Assembly: GCA_020832445.1 (NCBI GenBank)
Contig: JAFIEO010000032.1
Coordinates: 1-64,000 of the forward strand
Direction: 5' to 3'
Source: Paracoccaceae bacterium
Lineage (GTDB): Bacteria; Pseudomonadota; Alphaproteobacteria; Rhodobacterales; Rhodobacteraceae
DNA: 64,000 nt
Position numbers and translations under genes: made by a program. Shown here piece by piece: positions 36,856 through 44,865 of the stretch. The notes under the pieces were generated by a model. The model was not told the origin of the DNA, ran no database searches, and saw nothing but the letters and a program-made list of their open reading frames with translations. Every line of letters begins with the position of its first letter. The first letter of the stretch is position 1.

Positions 36856-38682
36856 CTATCCCGATACCTGTTCGCGCAGCACAGATGCGGTCATGGACGC
36901 CAGCAAATACACACCAAGAAAGATCAGGAACGCCACAATCGAATTTTCCAGCTTGCGCGGGTATGTGGCTTCATCCGGTGCGATGGGTTCCACCGACAGG
37001 GCCAGATAGCGGACCTGACGGCTGACTTCCATCCGCGCACTTTCGACCTGTTGCATGGCCTGGGCGCGCATCATCTCGCGGGTCTGGACTTCGGCTTCGG
37101 CCATGATTAATTCGCTTTGGATGCGTGCAAGCGACCCGCCTTCGCTTGACCCTTGGGTCATGGAATTGCGCAGGGTTTCAATTTCCGCGCGCAGGGCTTC
37201 TTCGCGGCGTTCCAGTGGTTGCAGCCGCGCGGCACTTGGTCTTGCATTCGTGCGCATTTCCTGAACGCTAAGGCGCGTCTGCGTCAGTTCGGTTTCAAGC
37301 GCGACAATGCGTTGTGACAGCAAGGACAGTTCCACCTCGCCGGAGATGATGGACGACCGTTCCTGCAATTCAATGGCGGCCTGCCGTGCTTCGATCAGTT
37401 TTTCCTGCGCTTCTTCCAGACTGGCGCGGGCTTCGCGCATCTGACTGTCGCGCAAGCGCTGGGTCATCATGTCCACATGTTCTTCGGCATAGCTTATCAG
37501 CGCGCGTGCAAAACGCTCGCTGTCTTCGGGTGATGCGGCGATCACTTCCATGCGCACAACGCCTTCGGTCGGGTCATAGCCGATCTGGACGTGGCGTTGA
37601 TACAGCTTATAGGCAGCCTCGTCGGTGGAATCTTCTGCCAGACGGCGCAGAATGTCGATATGGGGGGCGCGGAAATGGTCTTTGAACCCTTCCTCGGCGT
37701 CCAGCCGCAGCATCGCACCGCGTGATTGCAGGAAGCTTTGCACAGATGTTGCTTCACTCTGCCCGCCGCCCATGCCCATGCCCCCCGCCGATGGCAGGAC
37801 ACCCGACAGCGCGCCCATGCCAGACTGGCTGTCGGCTTGCTGGATGACAAATTCGCTTTGGGCTGCATACATGGGTGTTGCGATGACATAGAAATACCAT
37901 GTCACAATGAAGGTTGGCAAAGTGACGAAGGCCAGCAGCCTTGCCCCCAGCAACAGCATCCGTTTGCGCCGCCGTTTTGCAATGTCGCGCCGCACCTTGC
38001 CAAGTTCGCGTTCGCGGTCTGCCGCGATTTTTGCCATGCGTGCCTGCGCGGCGTTCAACGGGTCGTTTGCCACCGAGGGCGCTGTTTCCCCGCGCAAGGC
38101 AAGTTCCTTGGATGTTGATTTTTCACCATCATCCAGCAGTTCCAGCATGGTTGCGCGGGCGAAAGGGTCAATCCCGCGCTGGCGCAGGATCAGAACCGCC
38201 TCATAGGCGGAAGTTGCGCGAATTCCGTGCTTTTGCGCAACGCGCATGGCCATGCGCAATTGCCGTGCTGTCAGCCCTTCGCTGCGGATTGCATCGATAG
38301 AAAGCGCAGTGTCAGCGGCCCCTTCGACATCTGCCGAATGCTCGGCCGCGGGGGGGGCAGGGGGCGGTGATGTATCCGGTGCGCCCTCAGCGGGATCTTT
38401 GTCAGGGGCGGCGCTGGTTTCTTCCTGATCCGAAGTCGCGGCAGCAGGGGGGGGCTGCGCGGTATCATCGGCCTTTTCATGCTCTATCATGTCGGGCGCT
38501 GCGCTGCGTGGCGCGGCCCTTGGCCGTTTTTGCACGCTTATCGTGGCAATGGGATGCGCGGGGCGTTGAGCTTGCGCAGACGTGCTTTCAGGGGATTGAT
38601 CTTCGCCTGCCACCGCCGCCAGCGTTGCACTTTGCGCTGTTTTGCGTAAACGAAACCGCTGGGATTTAACTGGAGTAGTCAT
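36856..38682 (-). CDS. kpsE: Capsule polysaccharide export inner-membrane protein, KpsE family
   Basis: The 608-residue protein has two membrane segments, one near residues 240-265 and one near the C terminus (VAFLIFLGVYLLASM), which flank a periplasmic coiled-coil region, the KpsE/Wzz-like plan. Unusually, about 235 residues precede the first membrane segment: a Pro/Ala/acidic low-complexity part, then a helical part (GLTARQLRMAMRVAQKHGIR). The start is placed 17 bp inside the kpsT gene. KpsE links the inner-membrane ABC exporter to the outer-membrane KpsD. Confidence 0.85.
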   Translation of the reverse strand: MTTPVKSQRFRLRKTAQSATLAAVAGEDQSPESTSAQAQRPAHPIATISVQKRPRAAPRSAAPDMIEHEKADDTAQPPPAAATSDQEETSAAPDKDPAEGAPDTSPPPAPPAAEHSADVEGAADTALSIDAIRSEGLTARQLRMAMRVAQKHGIRATSAYEAVLILRQRGIDPFARATMLELLDDGEKSTSKELALRGETAPSVANDPLNAAQARMAKIAADRERELGKVRRDIAKRRRKRMLLLGARLLAFVTLPTFIVTWYFYVIATPMYAAQSEFVIQQADSQSGMGALSGVLPSAGGMGMGGGQSEATSVQSFLQSRGAMLRLDAEEGFKDHFRAPHIDILRRLAEDSTDEAAYKLYQRHVQIGYDPTEGVVRMEVIAASPEDSERFARALISYAEEHVDMMTQRLRDSQMREARASLEEAQEKLIEARQAAIELQERSSIISGEVELSLLSQRIVALETELTQTRLSVQEMRTNARPSAARLQPLERREEALRAEIETLRNSMTQGSSEGGSLARIQSELIMAEAEVQTREMMRAQAMQQVESARMEVSRQVRYLALSVEPIAPDEATYPRKLENSIVAFLIFLGVYLLASMTASVLREQVSG

Positions 38683-39319
38683 ACAGTTCTTTCGCTTGTT
38701 CAAGCGTGTCGAAAAAATACATCTTGCCGTCGCGCAGCACTGCGGCAGCGCTACAGAATTGTTGTAAGGTTTCTACCTGATGCGACACAATTACAAGGCC
38801 GGATTGTTCAAACCGTTCCTGCATTACTGTTCCTGCGCGTTTGTTGAATGCGGTGTCCGTCGTGGATGGCATGCCTTCATCGACAAGATACAGGTCAAAG
38901 TTCATGGCCAGCATCAATGCAAGGGCCAGACGCGCGCGCATCCCGGCGCTGTATGTGCCTATGGGCATGTCGAAATATTCACCGATGTCACACATCCAGC
39001 GGCAGAACGCTTCGACATAATCGGGGTCCAGACTGTATAGCGTGGCGATATAGCGGATGTTTTCGGTGGCGGTGTGTTTAGTGATCAACCCGCCCATGAA
39101 CCCCAGCGGAAAGGAAACGCTGCAATTGCGGTGAATTTTGCCGCTGTCAGGCTTTTCCAACCCTGCCATCATGTTGATAACAGTTGTCTTGCCGGTGCCG
39201 TTCTGGGCCAGAATCCCCAGCCGCATGCCCGGATCAATCGTGAAACTGGCATTCGCCAGAATGACCTTGTGCTGTTTGCCAGTCCAGTAGGACTTGCTGA
39301 CATTTTCGAAACTTAACAT
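38666..39319 (-). CDS. kpsT: Capsule polysaccharide ABC exporter ATPase, KpsT family
   Basis: The 217-residue ATPase has Walker A AQNGTGKTTVINMM, signature-like TYSAGMRARLALALMLA and Walker B DLYLVDEGM, a set typical of KpsT/Wzt polysaccharide exporters. The second of two possible starts (MLSFENVSKSYW) is used because AGGTG lies just ahead. It is coupled to kpsE. The permease partner KpsM is not next to it in this window. Confidence 0.88.
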   Translation of the reverse strand: MLSFENVSKSYWTGKQHKVILANASFTIDPGMRLGILAQNGTGKTTVINMMAGLEKPDSGKIHRNCSVSFPLGFMGGLITKHTATENIRYIATLYSLDPDYVEAFCRWMCDIGEYFDMPIGTYSAGMRARLALALMLAMNFDLYLVDEGMPSTTDTAFNKRAGTVMQERFEQSGLVIVSHQVETLQQFCSAAAVLRDGKMYFFDTLEQAKELYDYSS

Positions 39320-39441
39320 GCCTGTATTCACCTGGAACTATGGGCTAACGTTTACATACGTGGTCGGCAGTTGCTGCATTTACTATAGGCAATCTAGTGA
39401 AGTAATGCGACGAAAATATGAGTTGGGCAATTAAAACAGAC

Positions 39442-39464
39442 AAAAGGCGCACAAAAGGTGCGCC
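39442..39464 (-). terminator. Terminator after the MepK-like gene
   Basis: On the minus strand GGCGCAC and GTGCGCC form a 7-bp stem followed by TTTTGTCTGTTTT. It lies about 65 bp past the stop of the endopeptidase gene and insulates it from kpsT. Confidence 0.8.
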
Positions 39465-39527
39465 GTTATGCTTGGTGCGGGTATGGCACCGGTTTTTCAG
39501 TATGTTCGTTTGCTTGCCGTGGGCGCG

Positions 39528-40097
39528 TCAGCTTCCCCAGCTGCGGTTTGCACCGCAGTCGAAATGCACGAAATCCGATCTGGAATAACGGCCAACCCCG
39601 CCAGCATTGCAGGCTTCCGCAGCGCGGGCAATCTGGGCCACGGAACGCGATTGCAGGCGCACGTCAGCGGCCTTGCCGGTTAGATGAAGCGAGTTTTGCG
39701 CCACATTCCTTGAACGCGCACGCAGCATTGCGTTCGTTTGCGGCGAACGATACCCCGACAAAAGCATATAGGGTTCATTCACGCGCAGCATGTTATGGGC
39801 GGCTGCCAGAAAATCAATCGTGCGTGTGTCGATTCCATGGACTGCGTTGTTGCGCCAGTCGCGGAAGAAGTGATTAATTTCGGCCAAGGATTCAGGAATG
39901 TAAGACCCATCAATCCAGTAAATCAGATTGATTTTCTCACCCGTCCGCCCCGAATAAAAATGCAGTCTGCGAATGTCGCCCGATCCGCGTGCATAGGCCG
40001 TGACGCCGGGGAAAAATGGCGCAGCAGAAATTGCTGTTGCTGCAAACGCACCAAGAATAGATCTGCGGGTAATCCGGTTGGAATCGTGTTCACTCAT
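39528..40097 (-). CDS. DUF882/M15-type murein endopeptidase (MepK/YcbK-like)
   Basis: The 189-residue protein begins with a Tat-like signal (ITRRSILGAFAATAISAAP) and has the metal ligands in SLHLTGKAADVRL (His and Asp) and FVHFDCG (His). E. coli MepK cuts 3-3 cross-links in murein and is encoded beside the L,D-transpeptidase LdtD. Here too an L,D-transpeptidase gene is the divergent neighbour, so maker and cutter of the same bond are paired. The ATG just before the twin-arginine signal is chosen; the longer frame upstream is not protein-like. Confidence 0.88.
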   Translation of the reverse strand: MSEHDSNRITRRSILGAFAATAISAAPFFPGVTAYARGSGDIRRLHFYSGRTGEKINLIYWIDGSYIPESLAEINHFFRDWRNNAVHGIDTRTIDFLAAAHNMLRVNEPYMLLSGYRSPQTNAMLRARSRNVAQNSLHLTGKAADVRLQSRSVAQIARAAEACNAGGVGRYSRSDFVHFDCGANRSWGS

Positions 40098-40529
40098 CTG
40101 AACGGCTGTCCCTTTTCCTGTCCTGACGGTCATTCTTGTTATAAAGCAATGGTCCCCATGCGACCGAGAGTGCCCGTTTACGGACGTTTTTCCCTGCGTC
40201 GCATGCATCACTATTGTCAGCTTTGTGACATATTTGGTGATGTAACCCAAGCAAAGATCGGCGGGCGGTTCCATTGCGCCGTGAAACTAAGCGGAAATTC
40301 GCCAAAAGCGGGGGGGGCATCCGGCGCGGCATGGGCATGGTGGCGCGCCATTGTGATTGCGGGTTTGTGTCGTGTCATGCCGGCAGTGTGAAGGATTTTG
40401 CTAAAAGAAACCTTAAGGCAACACTCTGTTGGGGGTAATGCGGTCCTCGCAGGCTTGTGAATGGACCTGATCGGCGATATTTTGCCACCCTTGTGATCAC
40501 TGATTTATGATTCCCGCAGGAGGTGTGCA
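40098..40529. promoter_or_regulatory. Divergent intergenic region, no gene seen
   Basis: These 432 bp separate the MepK-like gene from the L,D-transpeptidase gene and must hold both promoters. I see no credible small gene, strong repeat or RNA structure. The only palindrome noted is GTGATCAC, about 38 bp before the transpeptidase start. Confidence 0.5.
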
Positions 40530-42131
40530 TTGTTATCCGCAAATGTCGTATCAAGGTTCAGCTCTTGCATAGGTGTAGTCTGTTTGGTTTGTGTGCTGGG
40601 CGTCGGCGGGGCACTGCCGGTGCATGCACAACAGTTTCCGGTTTTCCGTCAGGCGCTTGCAGAAGGAGCGTCTTTCGACAGCGGGGTTTCTGCCTTTTAC
40701 CGCGAGCGTGATTTTGCACCCGTCTGGACAGGGGCAGAGCATGCGGACCGGCGCGCCGCGTTGATCAATGCATTGACACGCGCGGGAGATCACGGCTTGC
40801 CCGCCGCGAAATACGATCTTCCCGGCCTTATGGCTGCGTTTGAAGCGGTTGAAAGCGAACGTGACCGCGCACTTCTGGAAGCCAAGATCACGAAGGTATT
40901 CCTAAGTTTCGCAACAGACCTGACCAGCGGTGTCATCGACCCCGGCAGGATTGACAGGAATTTTGTGCGTGAATTGCCGCGCCCTGATGCGGCAGAGTTG
41001 CTGCGCGCGTTTGTAACTGCGCAACCGGCGGCGTTCATGCGCAATCTTGCGCCGGATGCGCCGGAATATGCGCGCCTGTTTCGCGCCAAGCAGTCCTTGG
41101 AAAAGGTGATTGCAAATGGCGGCTGGGGGCCGCGTGTGCCCGATGTGCGCTTCACGCCGGGAACGTCCAGTGATGCGGTTATCACTTTGCGCAACAGGCT
41201 TATTGCCATGGGGTATCTGGACCGTTCAGCGGCAGCAAGCTACGATTCCGCGCTTCAGACTGCGGTTCTGAATTTTCAGGTGAACCATGGGATCGAAGCT
41301 GACGGCGTTGTCGGACCGGCAACCATTCGGGCACTGAATGTAAGCCCTGAGGAACGCTTGAAATCGGTTGTCGTCGCCATGGAACGCGAGCGTTGGCTGA
41401 ACATTCCGCGCGGTGACCGCCATATCTGGGTTAATCTGACGGATTTCAGTGCGCAGATTATCGATTTTGACCAAGTGACATTCGAGACACGCGCCGTTGT
41501 GGGGGCGCAGGCAGGCGACCGGCAAACACCGGAGTTTTCGCACCGGATGACCTATCTGGAAATCAATCCTGACTGGACGCTGCCCCGTTCCATTATTGCG
41601 CGGTCCTATTGGGGGGCGCTGGCGTCGGGCGGGGCGCGGCATTTGCAAATCGTTGATGCGCGCGGTCGGGTTGTCCCGAGAGAGGCGATCAATTTCGGGC
41701 GCTACACGCCTGCGAATTTCCCCTTCAACGTGCGCCAGCCCCCCGGCCCGACAAATGCGCTTGGCGAAGTGAAGTTCATGTTCCCCAACCCTTATGCCAT
41801 TTACCTGCATGACACGCCGGAACGCCATCTGTTCAACACGACGGTGCGCACCCATTCATCGGGCTGCGTGCGACTGAATGACCCGCGTGATTTTGCCTAT
41901 GAACTGCTGTCGCGCCAGACAGATGATCCGCGCAATCTGTATCATTCGGTTCTGAACACGGGACAACAGACCCGCGTTTATCTGGATGATCCTGTGCAGA
42001 TTCATCTGGTTTACCGCACAGCATTCACCAATGTGCGCGGCGCGCTGAACTTCCGCGATGACATTTATGGCCGTGACGCACGCATTTATGATGCGCTGGT
42101 GCGCGCCGGTGCCGTGCAAGGGGCTGTCTGA
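40530..42131 (+). CDS. L,D-transpeptidase (YcbB/LdtD-like)
   Basis: The 533-residue periplasmic enzyme makes 3-3 cross-links in peptidoglycan. It has a signal peptide ending near HAQ (residues 32-34), a peptidoglycan-binding domain (LRNRLIAMGYLD to GVVGPATIRALN), and a YkuD catalytic domain with H442 and nucleophile C446 in HSSGCVRL. The start is TTG, supported by AGGAGG seven bases upstream. It is divergent from the MepK-like endopeptidase gene. Confidence 0.92.
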   Translation: MLSANVVSRFSSCIGVVCLVCVLGVGGALPVHAQQFPVFRQALAEGASFDSGVSAFYRERDFAPVWTGAEHADRRAALINALTRAGDHGLPAAKYDLPGLMAAFEAVESERDRALLEAKITKVFLSFATDLTSGVIDPGRIDRNFVRELPRPDAAELLRAFVTAQPAAFMRNLAPDAPEYARLFRAKQSLEKVIANGGWGPRVPDVRFTPGTSSDAVITLRNRLIAMGYLDRSAAASYDSALQTAVLNFQVNHGIEADGVVGPATIRALNVSPEERLKSVVVAMERERWLNIPRGDRHIWVNLTDFSAQIIDFDQVTFETRAVVGAQAGDRQTPEFSHRMTYLEINPDWTLPRSIIARSYWGALASGGARHLQIVDARGRVVPREAINFGRYTPANFPFNVRQPPGPTNALGEVKFMFPNPYAIYLHDTPERHLFNTTVRTHSSGCVRLNDPRDFAYELLSRQTDDPRNLYHSVLNTGQQTRVYLDDPVQIHLVYRTAFTNVRGALNFRDDIYGRDARIYDALVRAGAVQGAV

Positions 42132-42244
42132 CACGCAGCATTCCGCAGTCGGCCGACGTGATTTCCCACCGCAAGGATGCGGTCGGGAAACATATTCAGC
42201 CCACACGGTTTTGAGTTGCCCTCTGTTGCGAAGCTGTTACATTC

Positions 42245-42280
42245 TATCGCGATATGGAACATATCTGCCACGATATGGAG
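42245..42280 (+). promoter_or_regulatory. Repeats upstream of the acyl carrier protein gene
   Basis: A perfect palindrome TATCGCGATA (42245-42254) overlaps the first of two direct repeats GATATGGA, at 42251-42258 and 42272-42279. Their spacing is 21 bp, two helical turns. The second copy merges with the GGAG ribosome site of the acyl carrier protein. A regulator binding one face of the DNA is possible; chance cannot be excluded. Confidence 0.35.
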
Positions 42281-42288
42281 TGTTCCCG

Positions 42289-42576
42289 ATGGGACTCGAA
42301 TACATGCAGAATACCAGTGATACGGCCAGACGGGTGATCGACATCATCGCCGAACAGGCGATGGTCGACACGTCCGAGGTTCGCATGGAAATGTCCTTGT
42401 CAGACCTTGGGCTGGACAGCCTTGGGCTGGTCGAATGTATTTTCGGTATTGAAGAGGCGTTTGACGTATCGGTTCCCTTCAATGCCAATGCGCCGGATCA
42501 GGCGGGGTTTGATATTTCATCCGTCGGTGCGATCATTTCAGAGGTCGAAAAGCTGATCGCCAGACAAGCCGCATGA
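42289..42576 (+). CDS. Acyl carrier protein (NodF-like)
   Basis: The 95-residue acyl carrier protein has the phosphopantetheine serine S44 in LGLDSLGLVECIFGIEEAFD. It diverges from housekeeping AcpP and resembles NodF-type specialised carriers, with an insert (NANAPDQAGFD) before helix III. It overlaps the ketosynthase gene by ATGA, so the two are made together. A GGAG ribosome site lies eight bases before the chosen ATG. Confidence 0.85.
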   Translation: MGLEYMQNTSDTARRVIDIIAEQAMVDTSEVRMEMSLSDLGLDSLGLVECIFGIEEAFDVSVPFNANAPDQAGFDISSVGAIISEVEKLIARQAA

Positions 42577-43784
42577 GGCGGGTTGTCATAACCGGCGCTG
42601 GCACGCTGAATGCTTTGGGACATGATGTGGCCAGAACTTTTGCGGCCTTGCGGGCAGGGCAGTGCGGTATTGGCCCGCTGACCTGCCGCGATGTGGACCG
42701 CCTGAGCGTGCGTGTGGGCGCGGAGATCCAGGGCTTTGACCCTGAACAGCATTTTTCACGCAACATCTTGCCAATGCTGGACCGGTTTGCGCAGATCGCC
42801 CTTGTGGCGGCACGCGAAGCGGTCGCGCAATCGGGCCTGCAAGTGGATGATGCGCTGGGACTTCGTGCGGGGGTCATCATGGGCACGGCTGGGGGCGGGA
42901 ACCTGACGGTTGATGACAATTACCGCGCGGTCTATGCCGATGGAAAGAACCGCGTTCACCCCTTTGTTGTGCCGCGCCTGATGCATAACGCTGCAACCTC
43001 GCATATCTCGATGGAGTTTGGTCTGAAAGGACCGGCCTTCACTGTATCGACGGCCTGTGCCTCGGCCAACCACGCAATGGGGCAGGCGTTCCAGATGGTG
43101 CGCACGGGTATGGCGGATGTCATGGTGACGGGCGGATCGGAAGCGATGCTTGGCTTTGGCGGGATCAAGGCATGGGAAGGGCTGCGCGTCATGGCGCGGG
43201 ACACATGCCGGCCCTTTTCGCGCGACCGCTCTGGCATGGTTCAGGGCGAAGGCGGGGCCGTTTTCGTGTTTGAGGATCTGGAACATGCGCGCGCCCGCGG
43301 CGCACATATTCTGGCAGAGGTTGCAGGCTTCGGGCTAAGTGCGGATGCCGGTGATATTGTTATGCCGGATGTGGATGGCCCCGTGCGGGCCATGCGCGCC
43401 GCCCTGTCCGATGCGGGTGCAGCGCCCGAGGATGTCGGGTATGTCAATGCACATGGCACGGGCACTGCGGCGAATGACAGGGTGGAATCGCAAGCCCTGC
43501 GCATTGTTATGGGCAATCATCTGGACAGGCTTCCGGTGTCATCCACCAAATCCATGCATGGCCATATCATTGGCGGCACCAGCGCTGTGGAATTGCTGGC
43601 CTGCCTGATGGCGTTGAATGACGATGTGATTGCGCCAACCGTCAATCACACCGAATTCGACCCCGAATGCGTGCCCGATCCGGTTGCCAATGATGCCCGT
43701 CATGCCAGCGTTGACGTTGTCGTCAGCAATGCGTTTGCATTTGGCGGGCTGAATGCGGTGCTGGTTTTGCGCAAATTTGCCTGA
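42573..43784 (+). CDS. Beta-ketoacyl-ACP synthase II (FabF/NodE-like)
   Basis: This 403-residue condensing enzyme has an intact Cys-His-His triad: C162 in VSTACAS, H294 in NAHGTGT and H331 in SSTKSMHGHIIGG. It should extend acyl chains held on the carrier protein encoded just upstream. The only neighbours are that carrier and a MarR regulator, with no ketoreductase or dehydratase, so it must borrow the other steps from general fatty acid synthesis. The product is unknown. Confidence 0.9.
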   Translation: MRRVVITGAGTLNALGHDVARTFAALRAGQCGIGPLTCRDVDRLSVRVGAEIQGFDPEQHFSRNILPMLDRFAQIALVAAREAVAQSGLQVDDALGLRAGVIMGTAGGGNLTVDDNYRAVYADGKNRVHPFVVPRLMHNAATSHISMEFGLKGPAFTVSTACASANHAMGQAFQMVRTGMADVMVTGGSEAMLGFGGIKAWEGLRVMARDTCRPFSRDRSGMVQGEGGAVFVFEDLEHARARGAHILAEVAGFGLSADAGDIVMPDVDGPVRAMRAALSDAGAAPEDVGYVNAHGTGTAANDRVESQALRIVMGNHLDRLPVSSTKSMHGHIIGGTSAVELLACLMALNDDVIAPTVNHTEFDPECVPDPVANDARHASVDVVVSNAFAFGGLNAVLVLRKFA

Positions 43785-43789
43785 TGGGG

Positions 43790-44290
43790 TCACCGGCGGC
43801 CGGGCATCACCTTGCGTGTGTCTTGCTGTTGGGACTGGTCGACCAGCCCTTGCGCCGTATCACGCAGTTCATTCAGCAGATCCAGCAGCATGTCCAGCCG
43901 TTCAGGGCCAAAAGCCGCAGCAAGGCGTGTGTAATCCGGTTCTGATTCCTGCAAGACCTGCTCGAACAGGGCGCGTCCCGTGTCGGTAATTGCGACCATA
44001 TGCCTGCGGGCGTCGGCACATTCCACCTGCCGGATCAAACCGCGCAGGGTCATTGCACGGAAAATCCGTGTCAGCGATGGCGGCAGGATAACACATCGTT
44101 CAGACAGCGTGCGTGCATCAAGGGCGTCGGCTTCGGCAAGGGCGCGTAAAACGCGCCATTGCGGCATCGTCAAATCATGTAGATCAATAAAGGGTTTGAA
44201 CAGCCGCGTCGTCGCCTCTCGTGTGCGCAAAAGGGCTATTGGCAAGGATTTCTCAAATTTTCGCAAGTCGCGTTCAGGTGTCTGATGCAT
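43790..44290 (-). CDS. MarR-family regulator (HpaR-like)
   Basis: The 166-residue protein matches HpaR-type MarR regulators: LPIALLRTREATTRLFKPF, then a winged helix (LTMPQWRVLRALAEADALDARTLSERC and the wing ADARRHMVAIT). HpaR represses aromatic catabolism in enterics, but no such genes are near. Its stop lies five bases from the ketosynthase stop (convergent). The ATG before HQTPERDLRKF is used; the long upstream frame is not coding. Confidence 0.88.
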   Translation of the reverse strand: MHQTPERDLRKFEKSLPIALLRTREATTRLFKPFIDLHDLTMPQWRVLRALAEADALDARTLSERCVILPPSLTRIFRAMTLRGLIRQVECADARRHMVAITDTGRALFEQVLQESEPDYTRLAAAFGPERLDMLLDLLNELRDTAQGLVDQSQQQDTRKVMPGRR

Positions 44291-44337
44291 TACTCCGCCT
44301 GTCTGTATTTTTGGCACTTTATCAAGATCGCGCAGTA

Positions 44338-44350
44338 TTTCAAAATGAAA
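44338..44350. promoter_or_regulatory. Candidate MarR operator
   Basis: TTTCA-AAA-TGAAA is a perfect inverted repeat 47 bp before the MarR start, in an AT-rich patch. MarR proteins usually bind such short palindromes at their own promoters. The assignment is inference. Confidence 0.35.
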
Positions 44351-44491
44351 ATTATTTCGCAGATGCGGCAAATCGCACAATCTGGCGAATTGACGCGTTT
44401 CACTGCGGTGCTTTGGCGTCGGGGGTTGCGCCCGCAGCAGGGATTGGGCATCACAGCGCAACCGTGAACCAGCCCAGAACAGGGACCGCCA

Positions 44492-44749
44492 ATGACCGAT
44501 ATTTCGAATGATGCGTATAACGTGACCGCGGATGAGTTGCGCCAGTTTATAGAGCGCTATGAGCATCTTGACGCCGAGAAAAAAGACATAGCCGACCAGC
44601 AAAAAGAGGTTATGGCAGAAGCCAAAGGCCGCGGCTATGACACCAAGGTTCTGCGCAAGATCATCGCCATGCGCAAACGCAAACCAGATGAGATTGCCGA
44701 AGAAGAAGCAGTGCTTGATTTGTACAAGGCGGCGCTTGGCATGGTGTGA
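44492..44749 (+). CDS. gapR: DUF2312 / GapR-type nucleoid protein
   Basis: The 85-residue all-helical protein (TADELRQFIERYEHLDAEKK, then MAEAKGRGYDTKVLRKIIAM) is a DUF2312 member. In Caulobacter the member GapR binds overtwisted AT-rich DNA ahead of replication and transcription and stimulates topoisomerases. It is a single gene here, convergent with the sulfotransferase-like gene. Confidence 0.9.
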   Translation: MTDISNDAYNVTADELRQFIERYEHLDAEKKDIADQQKEVMAEAKGRGYDTKVLRKIIAMRKRKPDEIAEEEAVLDLYKAALGMV

Positions 44750-44816
44750 TTGCGGCGGGCAAATCACCTTGCCCCCCCATCACAACACTTACCACAATTT
44801 CTGTTTTGCCAGGTGA

Positions 44817-44839
44817 AACGGTTCCGGACAGGAACCGTT
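44817..44839. terminator. Hairpin between gapR and the convergent gene
   Basis: AACGGTTCC and GGAACCGTT form a perfect 9-bp stem around GGACA. It lies in the 116-bp gap between two convergent genes. It lacks a T run, so it may be a weak or Rho-assisted end. Confidence 0.45.
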
Positions 44840-44865
44840 CACTTCACCAACGGGGCGACGGACCG

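Noticed and set aside
40098-40274. 59-codon extension of the MepK-like protein
   Set aside because: It would bury the twin-arginine signal and has no family match.
44305-44350. Possible fourth copy of the 21-nt motif (GTATTTTTGGCA, CAGTATTTCAAAATGAA)
   Set aside because: The similarity needs insertions or deletions and the layout (between divergent genes) does not fit the other copies.
44291-44767. Long N-terminal extension of the MarR gene
   Set aside because: The extra 159 codons overlap gapR in antisense and are not protein-like; the ATG at MHQTPERDL fits the family.
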